Shown in pieces: positions 24,079-32,946 of a stretch of 35,406 bases of DNA. Within the stretch, counting starts at the first letter, position 1. Each line of letters starts with the position of its first letter. This DNA is from a virus. The stretch spans positions 1-35,406 of IMG/VR virus record IMGVR_UViG_3300030118_002898; one strand, written 5' to 3'. Made by a program: the position numbers and the translations under genes. Below the pieces are notes generated by a model. That model did no database searches, was not told the origin of the DNA, and saw only the letters and a list, made by a program, of their open reading frames with translations.

Positions 24079-25800
24079 CTAGTTATTTTTTTCACCCTGC
24101 TGCTCTCCTCTAATCATTTGATTAGCATCACTAATATCACCAGCAAGTATAGATGCAGTATAGTCTATTAATAACTCTACTATATCATCTTTAAATTCAC
24201 AATTAACATCTAAAGCAACTTCAGAACCTGTGTAAGGATCAATGGATCCAACTATCTGCACTCTTCTAGGAACTCTATAATAAACTAATACAGGATCCAT
24301 GATATAAAAATCTTTTCTCCAAATTCTTATAGAAGGAGTATTATCCTCTGCATTTGATTCTAAAGTACAAAATGTCTCACACCAATCAAAATCAGGTCTT
24401 TTTAAAGGATCTCTTAATATTACATCTACATTAGCAACCTCAGATTGATAAACAGTCATTGTTCTTGGATTAGTACAAAATCTTTCTTTATCTGCACCAG
24501 GAGCACAATAGCATTGTTTAAATGGAACAGTAACACCTGTTTCTGTTGTTTCATATGTTATTGTTTGTTCTGGTACATATGTAGGAGGATTTTCTATAAC
24601 ATTAACTACTGTAGAACCAGGAATTGTTACCCAATTAGATATACTAAAAGTTTGAAATTCTACTCCAGATGGTATATACCAACAACCAGTTGCTGCGCAT
24701 AAAGCATCAGTAGGTGTATTAAAAATTTGAGCAATATCATTCACCCAATTATTTGGTTGATTAGTATAAGGATATTGTTCATTTAAAGTTCCTCCATTTA
24801 CTCCTGCTTGTGCTTGTAAATCTGGAATTGTAGCATAAACAGCAGGATTACCTGTACAATCTATATACTCATTATTAGCACCACCAACTACATAACCTAT
24901 ACCTTGAGCATTAGCTTGTTGGCAAAATGTTGATAAAGTATCTGCATCATTATAAATTTCAGATGCAGTAAGCCCACAGTATTGACATGATTCTATGTAT
25001 CCACCAAATCCACCTGTAGTCATAAAAGGAGGAATAATATTTTCATTATATACATTTTCACTACTTGCAAGTCCATTACTATACCAAAATTCTGGAGTTA
25101 AAGTATTATTCCAAACCCAAGGTTCATTAGTAACTACCTCTTGTGGAAATATACCATTTGGTGTTGAAACAAAAGGTGGTACACCTGGAATTACATCGCC
25201 AAATGGTTCACCCCAACTTATAACTATATTACCGTTACCTTGAGCTGTAAAAGGAAGACCAGGATGTTGACCCAATGTTAAAAATGTAAATATTGGAACC
25301 CTCCTTATATCCTGTGTAACTTGTTCAGTGCTACCGGGAGTAACTATAGTTTCTATAGTTGGAGGATTCTCTTGCCAATAACCGGGAATGGTGGATGTAT
25401 TCTCTACAATAATTTCACCTGTTTGTTCTGGACCAAATGGAAAACATTGCTGTCCACCACACTCAATTCTTTTAAATTCTAAATAATCTCCACCTTGTTC
25501 TGGATCATATATAGATGCAAAATTAGTACTTTTAAAATATCCAAATGTATCATCATATTCAATATCAACACCTAAAAGTCTTTTTCTAGTTAACAAGATA
25601 CTTAAATCATCTATACGTCTTTTAGACATCTCATCTCCTTCTTTACGTATATTTGTACCTGCTAACTGCCTTCTGCACCATTCTAATTGTGCTTTATTAA
25701 AGGCTTCCGCAATTTCCCAAGATTTGATATTGTCATAATCCTGACTATCAATCTTGTTCATTCTTTGCTTTATCTTAACTTGTAGAGTTGTATTATTCAT
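24079..25800 (-). CDS. Head-tail connector-like protein with a 300-residue insertion
   Basis: 573 residues, ATG directly after the TAG of the preceding gene; TAG stop. The N-terminal 120 residues (VKIKQRMNKIDSQDYDNIKSWEIAEAFNKAQLEWCRRQL) are helical. The C-terminal 140 residues (SIRIWRKDFYIMDPVLVYYR, PRRVQIVGSID, CEFKDDIVELLIDYTASILA) match what I know of crAss-like connector or ring proteins, especially the VYYR-x-PRRVQ...EFKDDIVELLID arrangement. Between them, residues about 124-424 form a Pro/Gly/Asn/Cys-rich, beta-rich stretch (24529-25432) unlike either flank, probably a surface-exposed inserted domain. Position after the capsid genes fits a connector under the portal. The inserted part has no recognised fold. 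Confidence 0.72.
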   Translation of the reverse strand: MNNTTLQVKIKQRMNKIDSQDYDNIKSWEIAEAFNKAQLEWCRRQLAGTNIRKEGDEMSKRRIDDLSILLTRKRLLGVDIEYDDTFGYFKSTNFASIYDPEQGGDYLEFKRIECGGQQCFPFGPEQTGEIIVENTSTIPGYWQENPPTIETIVTPGSTEQVTQDIRRVPIFTFLTLGQHPGLPFTAQGNGNIVISWGEPFGDVIPGVPPFVSTPNGIFPQEVVTNEPWVWNNTLTPEFWYSNGLASSENVYNENIIPPFMTTGGFGGYIESCQYCGLTASEIYNDADTLSTFCQQANAQGIGYVVGGANNEYIDCTGNPAVYATIPDLQAQAGVNGGTLNEQYPYTNQPNNWVNDIAQIFNTPTDALCAATGCWYIPSGVEFQTFSISNWVTIPGSTVVNVIENPPTYVPEQTITYETTETGVTVPFKQCYCAPGADKERFCTNPRTMTVYQSEVANVDVILRDPLKRPDFDWCETFCTLESNAEDNTPSIRIWRKDFYIMDPVLVYYRVPRRVQIVGSIDPYTGSEVALDVNCEFKDDIVELLIDYTASILAGDISDANQMIRGEQQGEKNN

Positions 25801-26898
25801 CTATAATGACCATTCATGTTCTACTTTATTTAAAACGTACATTAAGACTTCATCATTTAAAGGACTACTCAAGAAAGTTAGAGCATCATCTAAAGTTCTT
25901 CCCAGTCTTACATTATTATCTGTATAAATAAATCCATCAGATTTATCCATTAAAAATTTATAATATCTAGCACATTTAATAACAGCTGTTAGTTTTAACT
26001 CATCTAAACTTAAATTAGCAGTATCTAAAAACTGTTTAGCAGCTACACCTTTATTTGCTTCTCTACCAAAACCATTGATATAATTATCCATATCTTCATA
26101 TATTACATCATTTGGTGTTGAGTTATTATATGCTTGATATTGATCAACAACCATACCAACATATTTTAACTTTGTAGGATTACTATCATACAAGTTTTGT
26201 AATGCAGCAAGTGCTCTATTTCTAACTTTAGAAGTCTTAGTTCTAGTATTAACTGTATCTTTTACATTGTCTAAATAAAATTTACAACCAGGTCCTTTTC
26301 TTTTAGCATCTTCTAAGCTTTTTGCAACTATAGAAAATCCTCCAGCTTCTATTGCAAAGATTTTTATTAAATCATATGCATCTTTTTTAGGATCTAGATA
26401 TAAAGGATCATTACCAGCTCTAACACTTATCTTAGACCAAAACTCATCATTATTAGGTCTAAGTAATTTTACTTTATTCCAAAATTCTGGATCATCTACA
26501 GATATAACATTTTGTGCTAATTCTTTTTCTAATTCAGCTACAGCTGTTCTTATCTGTTTTATTTTAGCTTTTCTTTTTGAAGGTTCTAATTGTTTTATTT
26601 CTGGAGCAAATTCATTTAATCCAGTAATATATCTTCTAACACCATTTACATCTAAACATGTTAGTTGTTCTTCATGATATACATTATCATAAAGAGACAT
26701 ACTGTAATTTTCTAATCCCATGTTTTCATTATCTGTAACATAAGGACGTATAGCAATAGTTTGATTTTTACCTTGTTGATATTTTTCAATCATTGTGAAG
26801 TCTTCCATTGAAACTTCAGGTTCCATAGTAGGTGTAACAGTTTCTGTATCAATTTCATTTACTGCTACTTCTTTTTTAGTTGTTTTTTTCTTAGCCAT
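25801..26898 (-). CDS. Conserved capsid-module protein of unknown function
   Basis: 365 residues, ATG start (MAKKKTTKKEVAVNE), TAG stop abutting the next ATG. A basic then acidic N-terminal tail precedes a mostly helical protein: KIKQIRTAVAELEKELAQ, DPEFWNKVKLLRPNNDEFWSK, KVRNRALAALQNLYDSNP and LTAVIKCARYYKFLMDKSD. It follows the major capsid gene and precedes the connector, a place occupied in crAss-like phages by a conserved virion protein. There are no catalytic motifs, membrane segments or cysteine clusters, in contrast to the genes that follow. It could be a connector, internal or assembly protein. I do not recognise it more closely. Confidence 0.7.
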   Translation of the reverse strand: MAKKKTTKKEVAVNEIDTETVTPTMEPEVSMEDFTMIEKYQQGKNQTIAIRPYVTDNENMGLENYSMSLYDNVYHEEQLTCLDVNGVRRYITGLNEFAPEIKQLEPSKRKAKIKQIRTAVAELEKELAQNVISVDDPEFWNKVKLLRPNNDEFWSKISVRAGNDPLYLDPKKDAYDLIKIFAIEAGGFSIVAKSLEDAKRKGPGCKFYLDNVKDTVNTRTKTSKVRNRALAALQNLYDSNPTKLKYVGMVVDQYQAYNNSTPNDVIYEDMDNYINGFGREANKGVAAKQFLDTANLSLDELKLTAVIKCARYYKFLMDKSDGFIYTDNNVRLGRTLDDALTFLSSPLNDEVLMYVLNKVEHEWSL

Positions 26899-26928
26899 TT
26901 TTAAAAGGTTTTTTAAATTATTAAATAA

Positions 26929-26959
26929 AATTTAAAAGAGGGATCCTTAGACCCCTCTT
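26929..26959 (-). terminator. Rho-independent terminator after the major capsid gene
   Basis: Arms AAGAGGG (26936-26942) and CCCTCTT (26953-26959), extended by three inner pairs, form a 10-pair stem with a four-base loop. On the minus strand TTTTAAATTTTATTT follows. It would reduce transcription from capsid into the next gene. Confidence 0.88.
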
Positions 26960-26974
26960 CTAAATAAGAACATA

Positions 26975-28618
26975 TTAGAATGAACCACCTGTAGTAGGAT
27001 TCTTCATAACTATCTTCAATACTTTGGTTGGGTCTTTTACCCATATACCAGGCATTGTTTGAGTCATATAAACTCTATAGCCATTGAATTGTCCGTTAGA
27101 CTGGAATCCTTGAGTTCTTCCCATATAATCCATAGTTCCATTTTGGTAGAACCATTTTAACTGATTATCCCATGATAATTTCAATAAATGAATGTTATCA
27201 TTTCCTTGATCAGTTACGTCAAAGATTATAAATGAATAAGAACTTAAAGGTCTTCCGTCAATAAGTGGATTCTCAATATCATTAGTATGTAAATTGTCAA
27301 ATGCAGGATTCAGAACAAACTTAACGTTTGCTAAGAATGGAATTACAAATGATGTAAATGCATACCCATATCCCATATCCATTCCTTGACCTGTTACTGC
27401 ACCAACACTATCAGCGTTAATAACAAAAGGAGCTTGTCCTTGGTTACCTTGATTAATCATGCTAACATCATCTTTGATAGCTTTATTGATTAACTGCATA
27501 CCACCAATACCTGTTTGTACAATTAAAGATCTCTGTGGATCTGGTCCATCTAGATCAACTTTACCTTGATAGAAGTTGTAAAGCTCAGACTTGAACATGT
27601 CTAAGTTAAATGAAGACTTATTGTAAACTCTTTTAAATGAGTTATCTAATTGTCTCCAAAGACCTACAGATAATCTAATATCATCTGGTCCGTCTTGCTT
27701 AACTCTACCTCCACGTCCCCACATTAGGTACGTTTCAATATCTGTTGCAATCTTAGAAAGATGTGCTGCTTCTAAATTTGTAAGGAAAGTTCTTGAAAGA
27801 TCACCATTGTCAAAAGCTCGTCTAACATAGTCAGCACCCATAATCTCTACCATTGATTCTAATGAAGAAATTGATGGATCTAAGCCTTTATCAAAAGATC
27901 TCCAGATTTCAGTAACTGGAACAGTACCATCAGCATTCATACCACCTTTGATCATAAGATCAGCTCTAGATGATACTGAATAGTGAACGTGTGCTTCAGC
28001 TCCTCCTACAAAGTTGTAGAATTCACGGAAACCTGTTGAAGTTGTGATATCTGAGAATCTCTCACCATACTCACCACGTGCAGAACCTTTTCTAAAGTAT
28101 TTTGTACCTGCCTTAAGATATTTTGCTTTATCAAAAGTTGCGGAAGTTGAATTGTTAACCATTTGTACAGTATAAACCACACCTTCACCTGCTTCATAAA
28201 TGTCATCAGCCGTAATGTAAAGTTCAGCACCATTATACTTATCATAAGTAATAATGTCACCATGACCAAATGCTCTTTTATTAAGCATAATTTTGAATGT
28301 AGTTCCATCCTGACCAAAGTGGTCACCGCCTCCCTCTATATCCTTAACGATATATGGTAGGTCTTGAGCAACGGGAGTTTGCCATTTATACTCACCTCTA
28401 GCATTGTCCACCATAATTGTATTCGCACCACCAAAAGAAGCCATTTGATACAATGGCATTTCTACCTTTTGCATCATTGCCCACATGTCAATAGGACCCA
28501 TATCCATAGGTTCTGCGTCCCCGAGCATGTTTGTCAAGTGATAAGAATCAACATGAGAACTAGCTTTATAGTTAGTATCTCTTAGGAAAATCCCATTATT
28601 TAAAACTGGAGTTGCCAT
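26975..28618 (-). CDS. Major capsid protein (crAss-like, HK97 fold expected)
   Basis: 547 residues, ATG preceded by an A-rich leader ending CAATT. It lies after terminase, portal and the scaffold-like gene, has the expected length for crAss-like major capsid proteins, and is followed by a strong terminator. Recognisable segments include HVDSYHLTNMLGDAEPMDMG, GEYKWQTPVAQDLPYIVKDI, RAFGHGDIITYDKYNGAELY, LEAAHLSKIATDIETYLMWG and PGIWVKDPTKVLKIV. Codon and base use is visibly less AT-biased than in neighbouring genes, as is common for the most highly expressed phage gene. The HK97 fold is inferred from family knowledge. No insertion of cysteine-rich material is seen here, unlike in many of the other virion genes. 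Confidence 0.92.
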   Translation of the reverse strand: MATPVLNNGIFLRDTNYKASSHVDSYHLTNMLGDAEPMDMGPIDMWAMMQKVEMPLYQMASFGGANTIMVDNARGEYKWQTPVAQDLPYIVKDIEGGGDHFGQDGTTFKIMLNKRAFGHGDIITYDKYNGAELYITADDIYEAGEGVVYTVQMVNNSTSATFDKAKYLKAGTKYFRKGSARGEYGERFSDITTSTGFREFYNFVGGAEAHVHYSVSSRADLMIKGGMNADGTVPVTEIWRSFDKGLDPSISSLESMVEIMGADYVRRAFDNGDLSRTFLTNLEAAHLSKIATDIETYLMWGRGGRVKQDGPDDIRLSVGLWRQLDNSFKRVYNKSSFNLDMFKSELYNFYQGKVDLDGPDPQRSLIVQTGIGGMQLINKAIKDDVSMINQGNQGQAPFVINADSVGAVTGQGMDMGYGYAFTSFVIPFLANVKFVLNPAFDNLHTNDIENPLIDGRPLSSYSFIIFDVTDQGNDNIHLLKLSWDNQLKWFYQNGTMDYMGRTQGFQSNGQFNGYRVYMTQTMPGIWVKDPTKVLKIVMKNPTTGGSF

Positions 28619-28659
28619 AATTGAAATTTATTTTTAATTGTTAAACATTAATTAATATA

Positions 28660-29964
28660 TTAAAACCTTTTAAATATATTTTTATTTCTAGGTAGCTTTC
28701 TTGAGCTACTTCTTCTAGTATTTTTATCTTCTGTTATAGACGCTGCAGAACTTGCTTTTTGTGATTGAGCTGTCTTTAACTTTCTCACAGTTTTTTCTGT
28801 AGCTACACTTTCTCCCTTCTCCATCAATTTAGCTTTGTAACCTTTTGGATCTGCTAATAACCATAATGCTTCAGTTATTAATGGGTAGTTTGGTTCAACA
28901 AACTGGTACTTCTCCAAAAGATGTCCTAACAAATTTGTATTTTTTCCTGATATAGATGGATAAGCAGGTTCTACTAATCCATTATATAACAAGGATTGAG
29001 TCTTTCTATCTAGTTTTATTTCATTAATCTCACCACTTTTCAAAGTCTCATATACACTATTCATATATGTTTCAGAAGCTTGTTGCTGTTTCTTCTTTCT
29101 CATTTCTTGCTCTTGCAATCTTTTAGCAACAACTTTTTCTTGCATCTTATCTAATTTTGGTTTGAACTTATTAGCTTGCTGTTCAAGCTTGCCAAGATCT
29201 TTCCAAATATCAATCTCTTCTTTTATCTCTTCTGCTGTTCCATAACCAGTTGCACCTAAATATTCTCTTATTATTTGCTCCTGATCATTTTCATTTTTTA
29301 CATCTAGCTCTCTTGTTTCTTCTACTCTTGATAAAGCTCCAAATAAAGTTTTTAGATCTTTACCACCATCTGCTACATATTTAGCAGCTATCTGTAATTC
29401 TTCAGGTAAACTATTAAAAAACTGTTTAGGTGTTTCTTTTCTTACCTGATTAACTTTTTCATCTAAATTAGCTTGAATCAATTCTTCCCAGTCTTTTGCT
29501 GAATAATCATCAAGCTCTTTATCATCATCAAAAGGTATAATCTTTTCATCTTTAATAAGCTTTGAAAAAACATCACTTATACCTTCTATTCTCTTTCTTC
29601 CTTTTTTTGGTGCCTCAACTACTTCTTCTTCTACTTCTTCACTTAAACCCAACACCTCATCTATACTTTCTTTACTTTCTTTTTTAGGTTTTTCTTCTTT
29701 CTTTTCTTCAACTACTTCTTCTTTTGCTTCTACTTTTTCTTCCACCTTTTCCTCTACAACTTCTTCTTTCTTCTCTTCTTTTTTATTTTCATATAAAAAG
29801 CTTGTATCTACAGGCTTTTTTCTACTAAATACATTAGGTTTTTTTTCACTTTCTTCTGGTAGTGTAATTGATTCTCCTCCTGGTGCTGCATTAAAAATGT
29901 CATCAAGATTAACATCAACTTGTTCAACCTTTGTATCAACTGTTTTGGTTTCTTTTTCAGCCAT
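28660..29964 (-). CDS. Putative capsid scaffolding/assembly protein
   Basis: 434 residues, ATG preceded by ATAATT. It lies between portal and major capsid, the usual place of a scaffold. The N-terminal part contains a long Glu/Lys/Val low-complexity run (residues about 58-125, e.g. KKEEKKEEVVEEKVEEKVEA), then helical segments (KLEQQANKFKPKLDKMQEKV; LQEQEMRKKKQQQASETYMN), and a basic Ser/Arg-rich tail ending RRSSSRKLPRNKNIFKRF. An acidic, coiled, mostly disordered protein with a basic C-terminal tail that contacts capsid subunits is the classic scaffold design. No serine-protease motif is seen. Function by position and composition only. Confidence 0.75.
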   Translation of the reverse strand: MAEKETKTVDTKVEQVDVNLDDIFNAAPGGESITLPEESEKKPNVFSRKKPVDTSFLYENKKEEKKEEVVEEKVEEKVEAKEEVVEEKKEEKPKKESKESIDEVLGLSEEVEEEVVEAPKKGRKRIEGISDVFSKLIKDEKIIPFDDDKELDDYSAKDWEELIQANLDEKVNQVRKETPKQFFNSLPEELQIAAKYVADGGKDLKTLFGALSRVEETRELDVKNENDQEQIIREYLGATGYGTAEEIKEEIDIWKDLGKLEQQANKFKPKLDKMQEKVVAKRLQEQEMRKKKQQQASETYMNSVYETLKSGEINEIKLDRKTQSLLYNGLVEPAYPSISGKNTNLLGHLLEKYQFVEPNYPLITEALWLLADPKGYKAKLMEKGESVATEKTVRKLKTAQSQKASSAASITEDKNTRRSSSRKLPRNKNIFKRF

Positions 29965-29985
29965 AATTATTTGGTTTTATAACGT

Positions 29986-30006
29986 TTATATATATAATAT
30001 AGTAAA
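29986..30006 (-). promoter_or_regulatory. Candidate promoter before the scaffold-like gene
   Basis: The minus strand reads TTTACTATATTATATATATAAA, 22 bases ahead of the ATG. It shares TATATTATATATATAAA with the site before the 418-residue virion gene but lacks the TTTTTTG part. Confidence 0.4.
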
Positions 30007-30090
30007 TCTTTTTATCATAAACCTTAAAAATTTTTTTTAAATTTAAAATTTGTGACAGTATATAGCTATCATTTAATTTTTACTATTTTA

Positions 30091-32841
30091 TTAACTTTTT
30101 TCTCCACCTTGCACATCATATTTGTTTTTATTTTCACGTGCAATTTCTAAATTTTTATTAGCTATTTCCCTTTGTGTTGCAAGTTTTTCTCTTTCTATTC
30201 CCATCTTAGCTTGATCATTAGCATTTCTTATAGCAGACTCCTCTCTTTTAAAATTCATTTGCTCTCTATATTCATCTCTTTTACGTATATTTTCCATAGC
30301 ATCTTGAAAATCACTTTGCTGATTTTGATTTATATCCACCTGTGATCCATAACTAGCAGATCTTATTTCTGCAACAGTAATATCTTTTTTACGTTCTGCA
30401 TCATTTTCAGCTTTCTTAAATTCACGTTCAGCTGCTTTTTCTTGAGCTTGTGCTTGTAACTGTTGCTGTTGCATTTCTTGTTGCTGTTTCATTTGAGACT
30501 GTCTTTCTTCTTTCATTTTCTTTTCAGAATCTTTTAATATATCTGTAACTTCTGCAATAGACTCAGCTTTGATAACACTACCTAGATCATAAATACTAGC
30601 ACCACTTGTATTATTTTGTATAGCTAATTGTTTTAATTGATCCAATATTGCTCTATGATTTGTTTTAGTAGTGCAGAAGATATTAAAATCTCTCATTAAT
30701 AATTCTGTTCCATTTATTTGAAAATTAACTTTTTCTGCTTCACTTGATATATAATTCAATCTTACACTAGGTGTATTACTATGATAATACTGCGAAAGAT
30801 CAGTTCTCATTTGGTGTACCCTAGGCATAAGATTATCTGAGTGTTGTATAAAATACATTTCTGTTTGTGCAAAAGAAGATTGTACAGCTTGTTGTACACC
30901 AGTAGCTGTTTGTCTTGAAATCTCTTGACCTAATCTTTGAGGATTTATACCAATAGCTTCAAATGCTTGACCTTTAAAATAATTTGCTAATTGTATTCTA
31001 GACATTAATCTATTTGTTTGTTCCATGTTTAATGTCTGATAATGATTAAAGTTTGTAGCATTTTCTGTATTTGTAATAGAAGTATCTAAGGGTAACATAC
31101 CAAAATCCTTCATTGCTACATATGCTTTAGCCATATTATTCTTACCCCAGTCTTCACCCATAGAATGACGTGGTAATGCATTTTGATCAAACATAATTAC
31201 AGTTCCAAGCTCATCAACAAGTATATCAGCTATTTGATTATTAACCATATTGTAACCAACTTGAAATGCTTTCATAAGATCAACTAAAGAAGTAGATCTT
31301 GTATTTCTATCAGAAAATACTCTACCCTCTACAGGTAACTTACAACCATAAAGATTACTATCACCTTTAAATTGAAATGGTACTCTTCCTGGTTTAGTTT
31401 GATTTATACCAATGTATATAGGATTTAATTCAGTAGAAGTATGTTTCCATGTTTGTGGTAAATTAGGTCCAATCTTTACACCACCCCATACTTCATTGAT
31501 CCATATATAATCTACATGTTCTCCATATAATAAATTATCTCTTGTTTTTTCTTTAAATAATTTTGTATTATAAACAGGTGTTTCTGTTAATTTAAAATTT
31601 TCATCTACTACTTTAGAAATAACACTACCATTTTCTAGTACACGTGTAAGATGTCCTACTTTTCTTTGTGTCTTCCAATATACAGTAGTAACTCTTAACA
31701 TATTTCTTTCTCCCCAAGTATTAATATCCTCCCCTTCATTTAAAATCATTTTAACAATATCATTTGAAGCACCTGAAGAATTATCCATATTACTTACAAA
31801 TTGTCTATAACCTAAAGATGGAGAATTTGTGTTCCATTCATATGATCTTGTTGGATCATAAAATGTACCATCATTTTGATAACCTTGAATAGGATACTTT
31901 GAATTTTTAGTAGGATATATTTTTTCTAATGCTTTTAATTCAGCTTCACTCATAAGATAACCATAAGTATCTATTACATCAGCTGGTGTCATCATATCAC
32001 ATTTACCAACGTAATTAGAATCTGATATATATCTAGTGTCTGGTGATTTTTGATAGAATGTTAATACAGGATTCCATAATTCAACTTCATAATCATCTTC
32101 CATCATTTTAAAATGCCAAAATTCTCTATCAGTAATAAGCATATCTCTAAAACCTCTTTCTTCAAGTTCATGCATTTTAAATCTTTCTTCATCTACTACT
32201 AGTTGATGACTAGCCCATTCCTCAACTAAACTTCTATAATCTTTAGAAAAGAAATCTTCTATCTCAGGAAGTGTCTTTACATTTTCTGGATCTAATTTTT
32301 CTTTAGCCTCATCTGATTGTGGATCTAAACCCATCTTTATCATTTCATATAATATATTAGCTTTTGCATCAGCTAATAAATTTTCTTCTACTAGCTTTCT
32401 TTTGTTCTCTAACATTTCATTATATGATTGATCATCAACAGCTCTAAATTGAACTTTAGAAAATCTTTTAGAAAATTCACCAGTTAGTACATTTATAACA
32501 TTTGGAATTATAGGATAAAATTTTAATTCTAAAGCAGAATCATCTGACTTAGTTAGTACATCCATCAAATCTTTATATTCATTATCTTCTTCAATAATGT
32601 AATCTGTTTTATCAATAATACCTTTTGCTAACTTATAATTCTTAAGAAGTTTTCTAGATGTCTTTCTTAGATATTCTAAACCTTCTGTCTCTAACCAATC
32701 TAAATTCCATGCTGCCCACTGTTCAGTTTTCTTTTTAGCTGGTAAAAATTGTGTAGGTTGAGTTAGTGCAGCAGAAGATGGATAATCTTTACTATCTGCT
32801 TTTGCACCATTCTTTAACTGTAAAGCATTTAAAATTCTCAT
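30091..32841 (-). CDS. Portal protein
   Basis: 916 residues, ATG start. It follows terminase and precedes scaffold and capsid genes, and has the length of crAss-like portals. The N-terminal and middle parts are mixed alpha/beta with the portal-like stretches YKLAKGIIDKTDYI, FYPIIPNVINVLTGEFSKRF, HVDYIWINEVWGGVKIGPNL, LMKAFQVGYNMVNNQIADIL and INPQRLGQEISRQTATGVQQ. The last 147 residues (770-916) are a very long Gln/Glu/Lys/Arg-rich helical tail (MKQQQEMQQQQLQAQAQEKA; ERKKDITVAEIRSA), probably the barrel or an internal extension into the capsid. The portal dodecamer is the DNA entry and exit channel. An alternative identity is unlikely given context. Confidence 0.92.
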   Translation of the reverse strand: MRILNALQLKNGAKADSKDYPSSAALTQPTQFLPAKKKTEQWAAWNLDWLETEGLEYLRKTSRKLLKNYKLAKGIIDKTDYIIEEDNEYKDLMDVLTKSDDSALELKFYPIIPNVINVLTGEFSKRFSKVQFRAVDDQSYNEMLENKRKLVEENLLADAKANILYEMIKMGLDPQSDEAKEKLDPENVKTLPEIEDFFSKDYRSLVEEWASHQLVVDEERFKMHELEERGFRDMLITDREFWHFKMMEDDYEVELWNPVLTFYQKSPDTRYISDSNYVGKCDMMTPADVIDTYGYLMSEAELKALEKIYPTKNSKYPIQGYQNDGTFYDPTRSYEWNTNSPSLGYRQFVSNMDNSSGASNDIVKMILNEGEDINTWGERNMLRVTTVYWKTQRKVGHLTRVLENGSVISKVVDENFKLTETPVYNTKLFKEKTRDNLLYGEHVDYIWINEVWGGVKIGPNLPQTWKHTSTELNPIYIGINQTKPGRVPFQFKGDSNLYGCKLPVEGRVFSDRNTRSTSLVDLMKAFQVGYNMVNNQIADILVDELGTVIMFDQNALPRHSMGEDWGKNNMAKAYVAMKDFGMLPLDTSITNTENATNFNHYQTLNMEQTNRLMSRIQLANYFKGQAFEAIGINPQRLGQEISRQTATGVQQAVQSSFAQTEMYFIQHSDNLMPRVHQMRTDLSQYYHSNTPSVRLNYISSEAEKVNFQINGTELLMRDFNIFCTTKTNHRAILDQLKQLAIQNNTSGASIYDLGSVIKAESIAEVTDILKDSEKKMKEERQSQMKQQQEMQQQQLQAQAQEKAAEREFKKAENDAERKKDITVAEIRSASYGSQVDINQNQQSDFQDAMENIRKRDEYREQMNFKREESAIRNANDQAKMGIEREKLATQREIANKNLEIARENKNKYDVQGGEKS

Positions 32842-32844
32842 AAA

Positions 32845-32946
32845 TTATTTTTTTAAAGTATAAGTAATAAATACTTTACCATAGGTAGAATTAGTTTTCC
32901 AATTAGATGCGTAACCTGTAGAAGTAGTTGTCCAATATTTTTTCAT
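32845..32946 (-). CDS. Small ORF (33 residues) between terminase and portal
   Basis: ATG shares one base with the terminase stop (TAATG) and the ORF fills the space to four bases before the portal ATG. It encodes a short Thr/Tyr/Lys-rich peptide beginning MKKYWTTTSTGYASNWK and ending FITYTLKK. The exact fit into the gap and the TAATG junction, the same as at four other boundaries here, support translation. It looks like one or two beta strands with no known motif. It could instead be a non-functional reinitiation product. Confidence 0.5.
   Translation of the reverse strand: MKKYWTTTSTGYASNWKTNSTYGKVFITYTLKK

Noticed and set aside
28006-28326. 106-residue minus-strand ORF inside the major capsid gene
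   Set aside because: It is a different frame of the capsid gene with no initiation context and an ordinary out-of-frame composition.
29575-29800. GA/CT-rich tract as a DNA repeat or CRISPR-like array
   Set aside because: It encodes the Glu/Lys-rich run of the scaffold-like protein; there are no constant-length repeats with unique spacers.
29965-30090. Possible small ORFs between portal and scaffold-like genes
   Set aside because: The only ATG frames give 9-10 residue peptides; the AT-only stems there do not form a convincing terminator.
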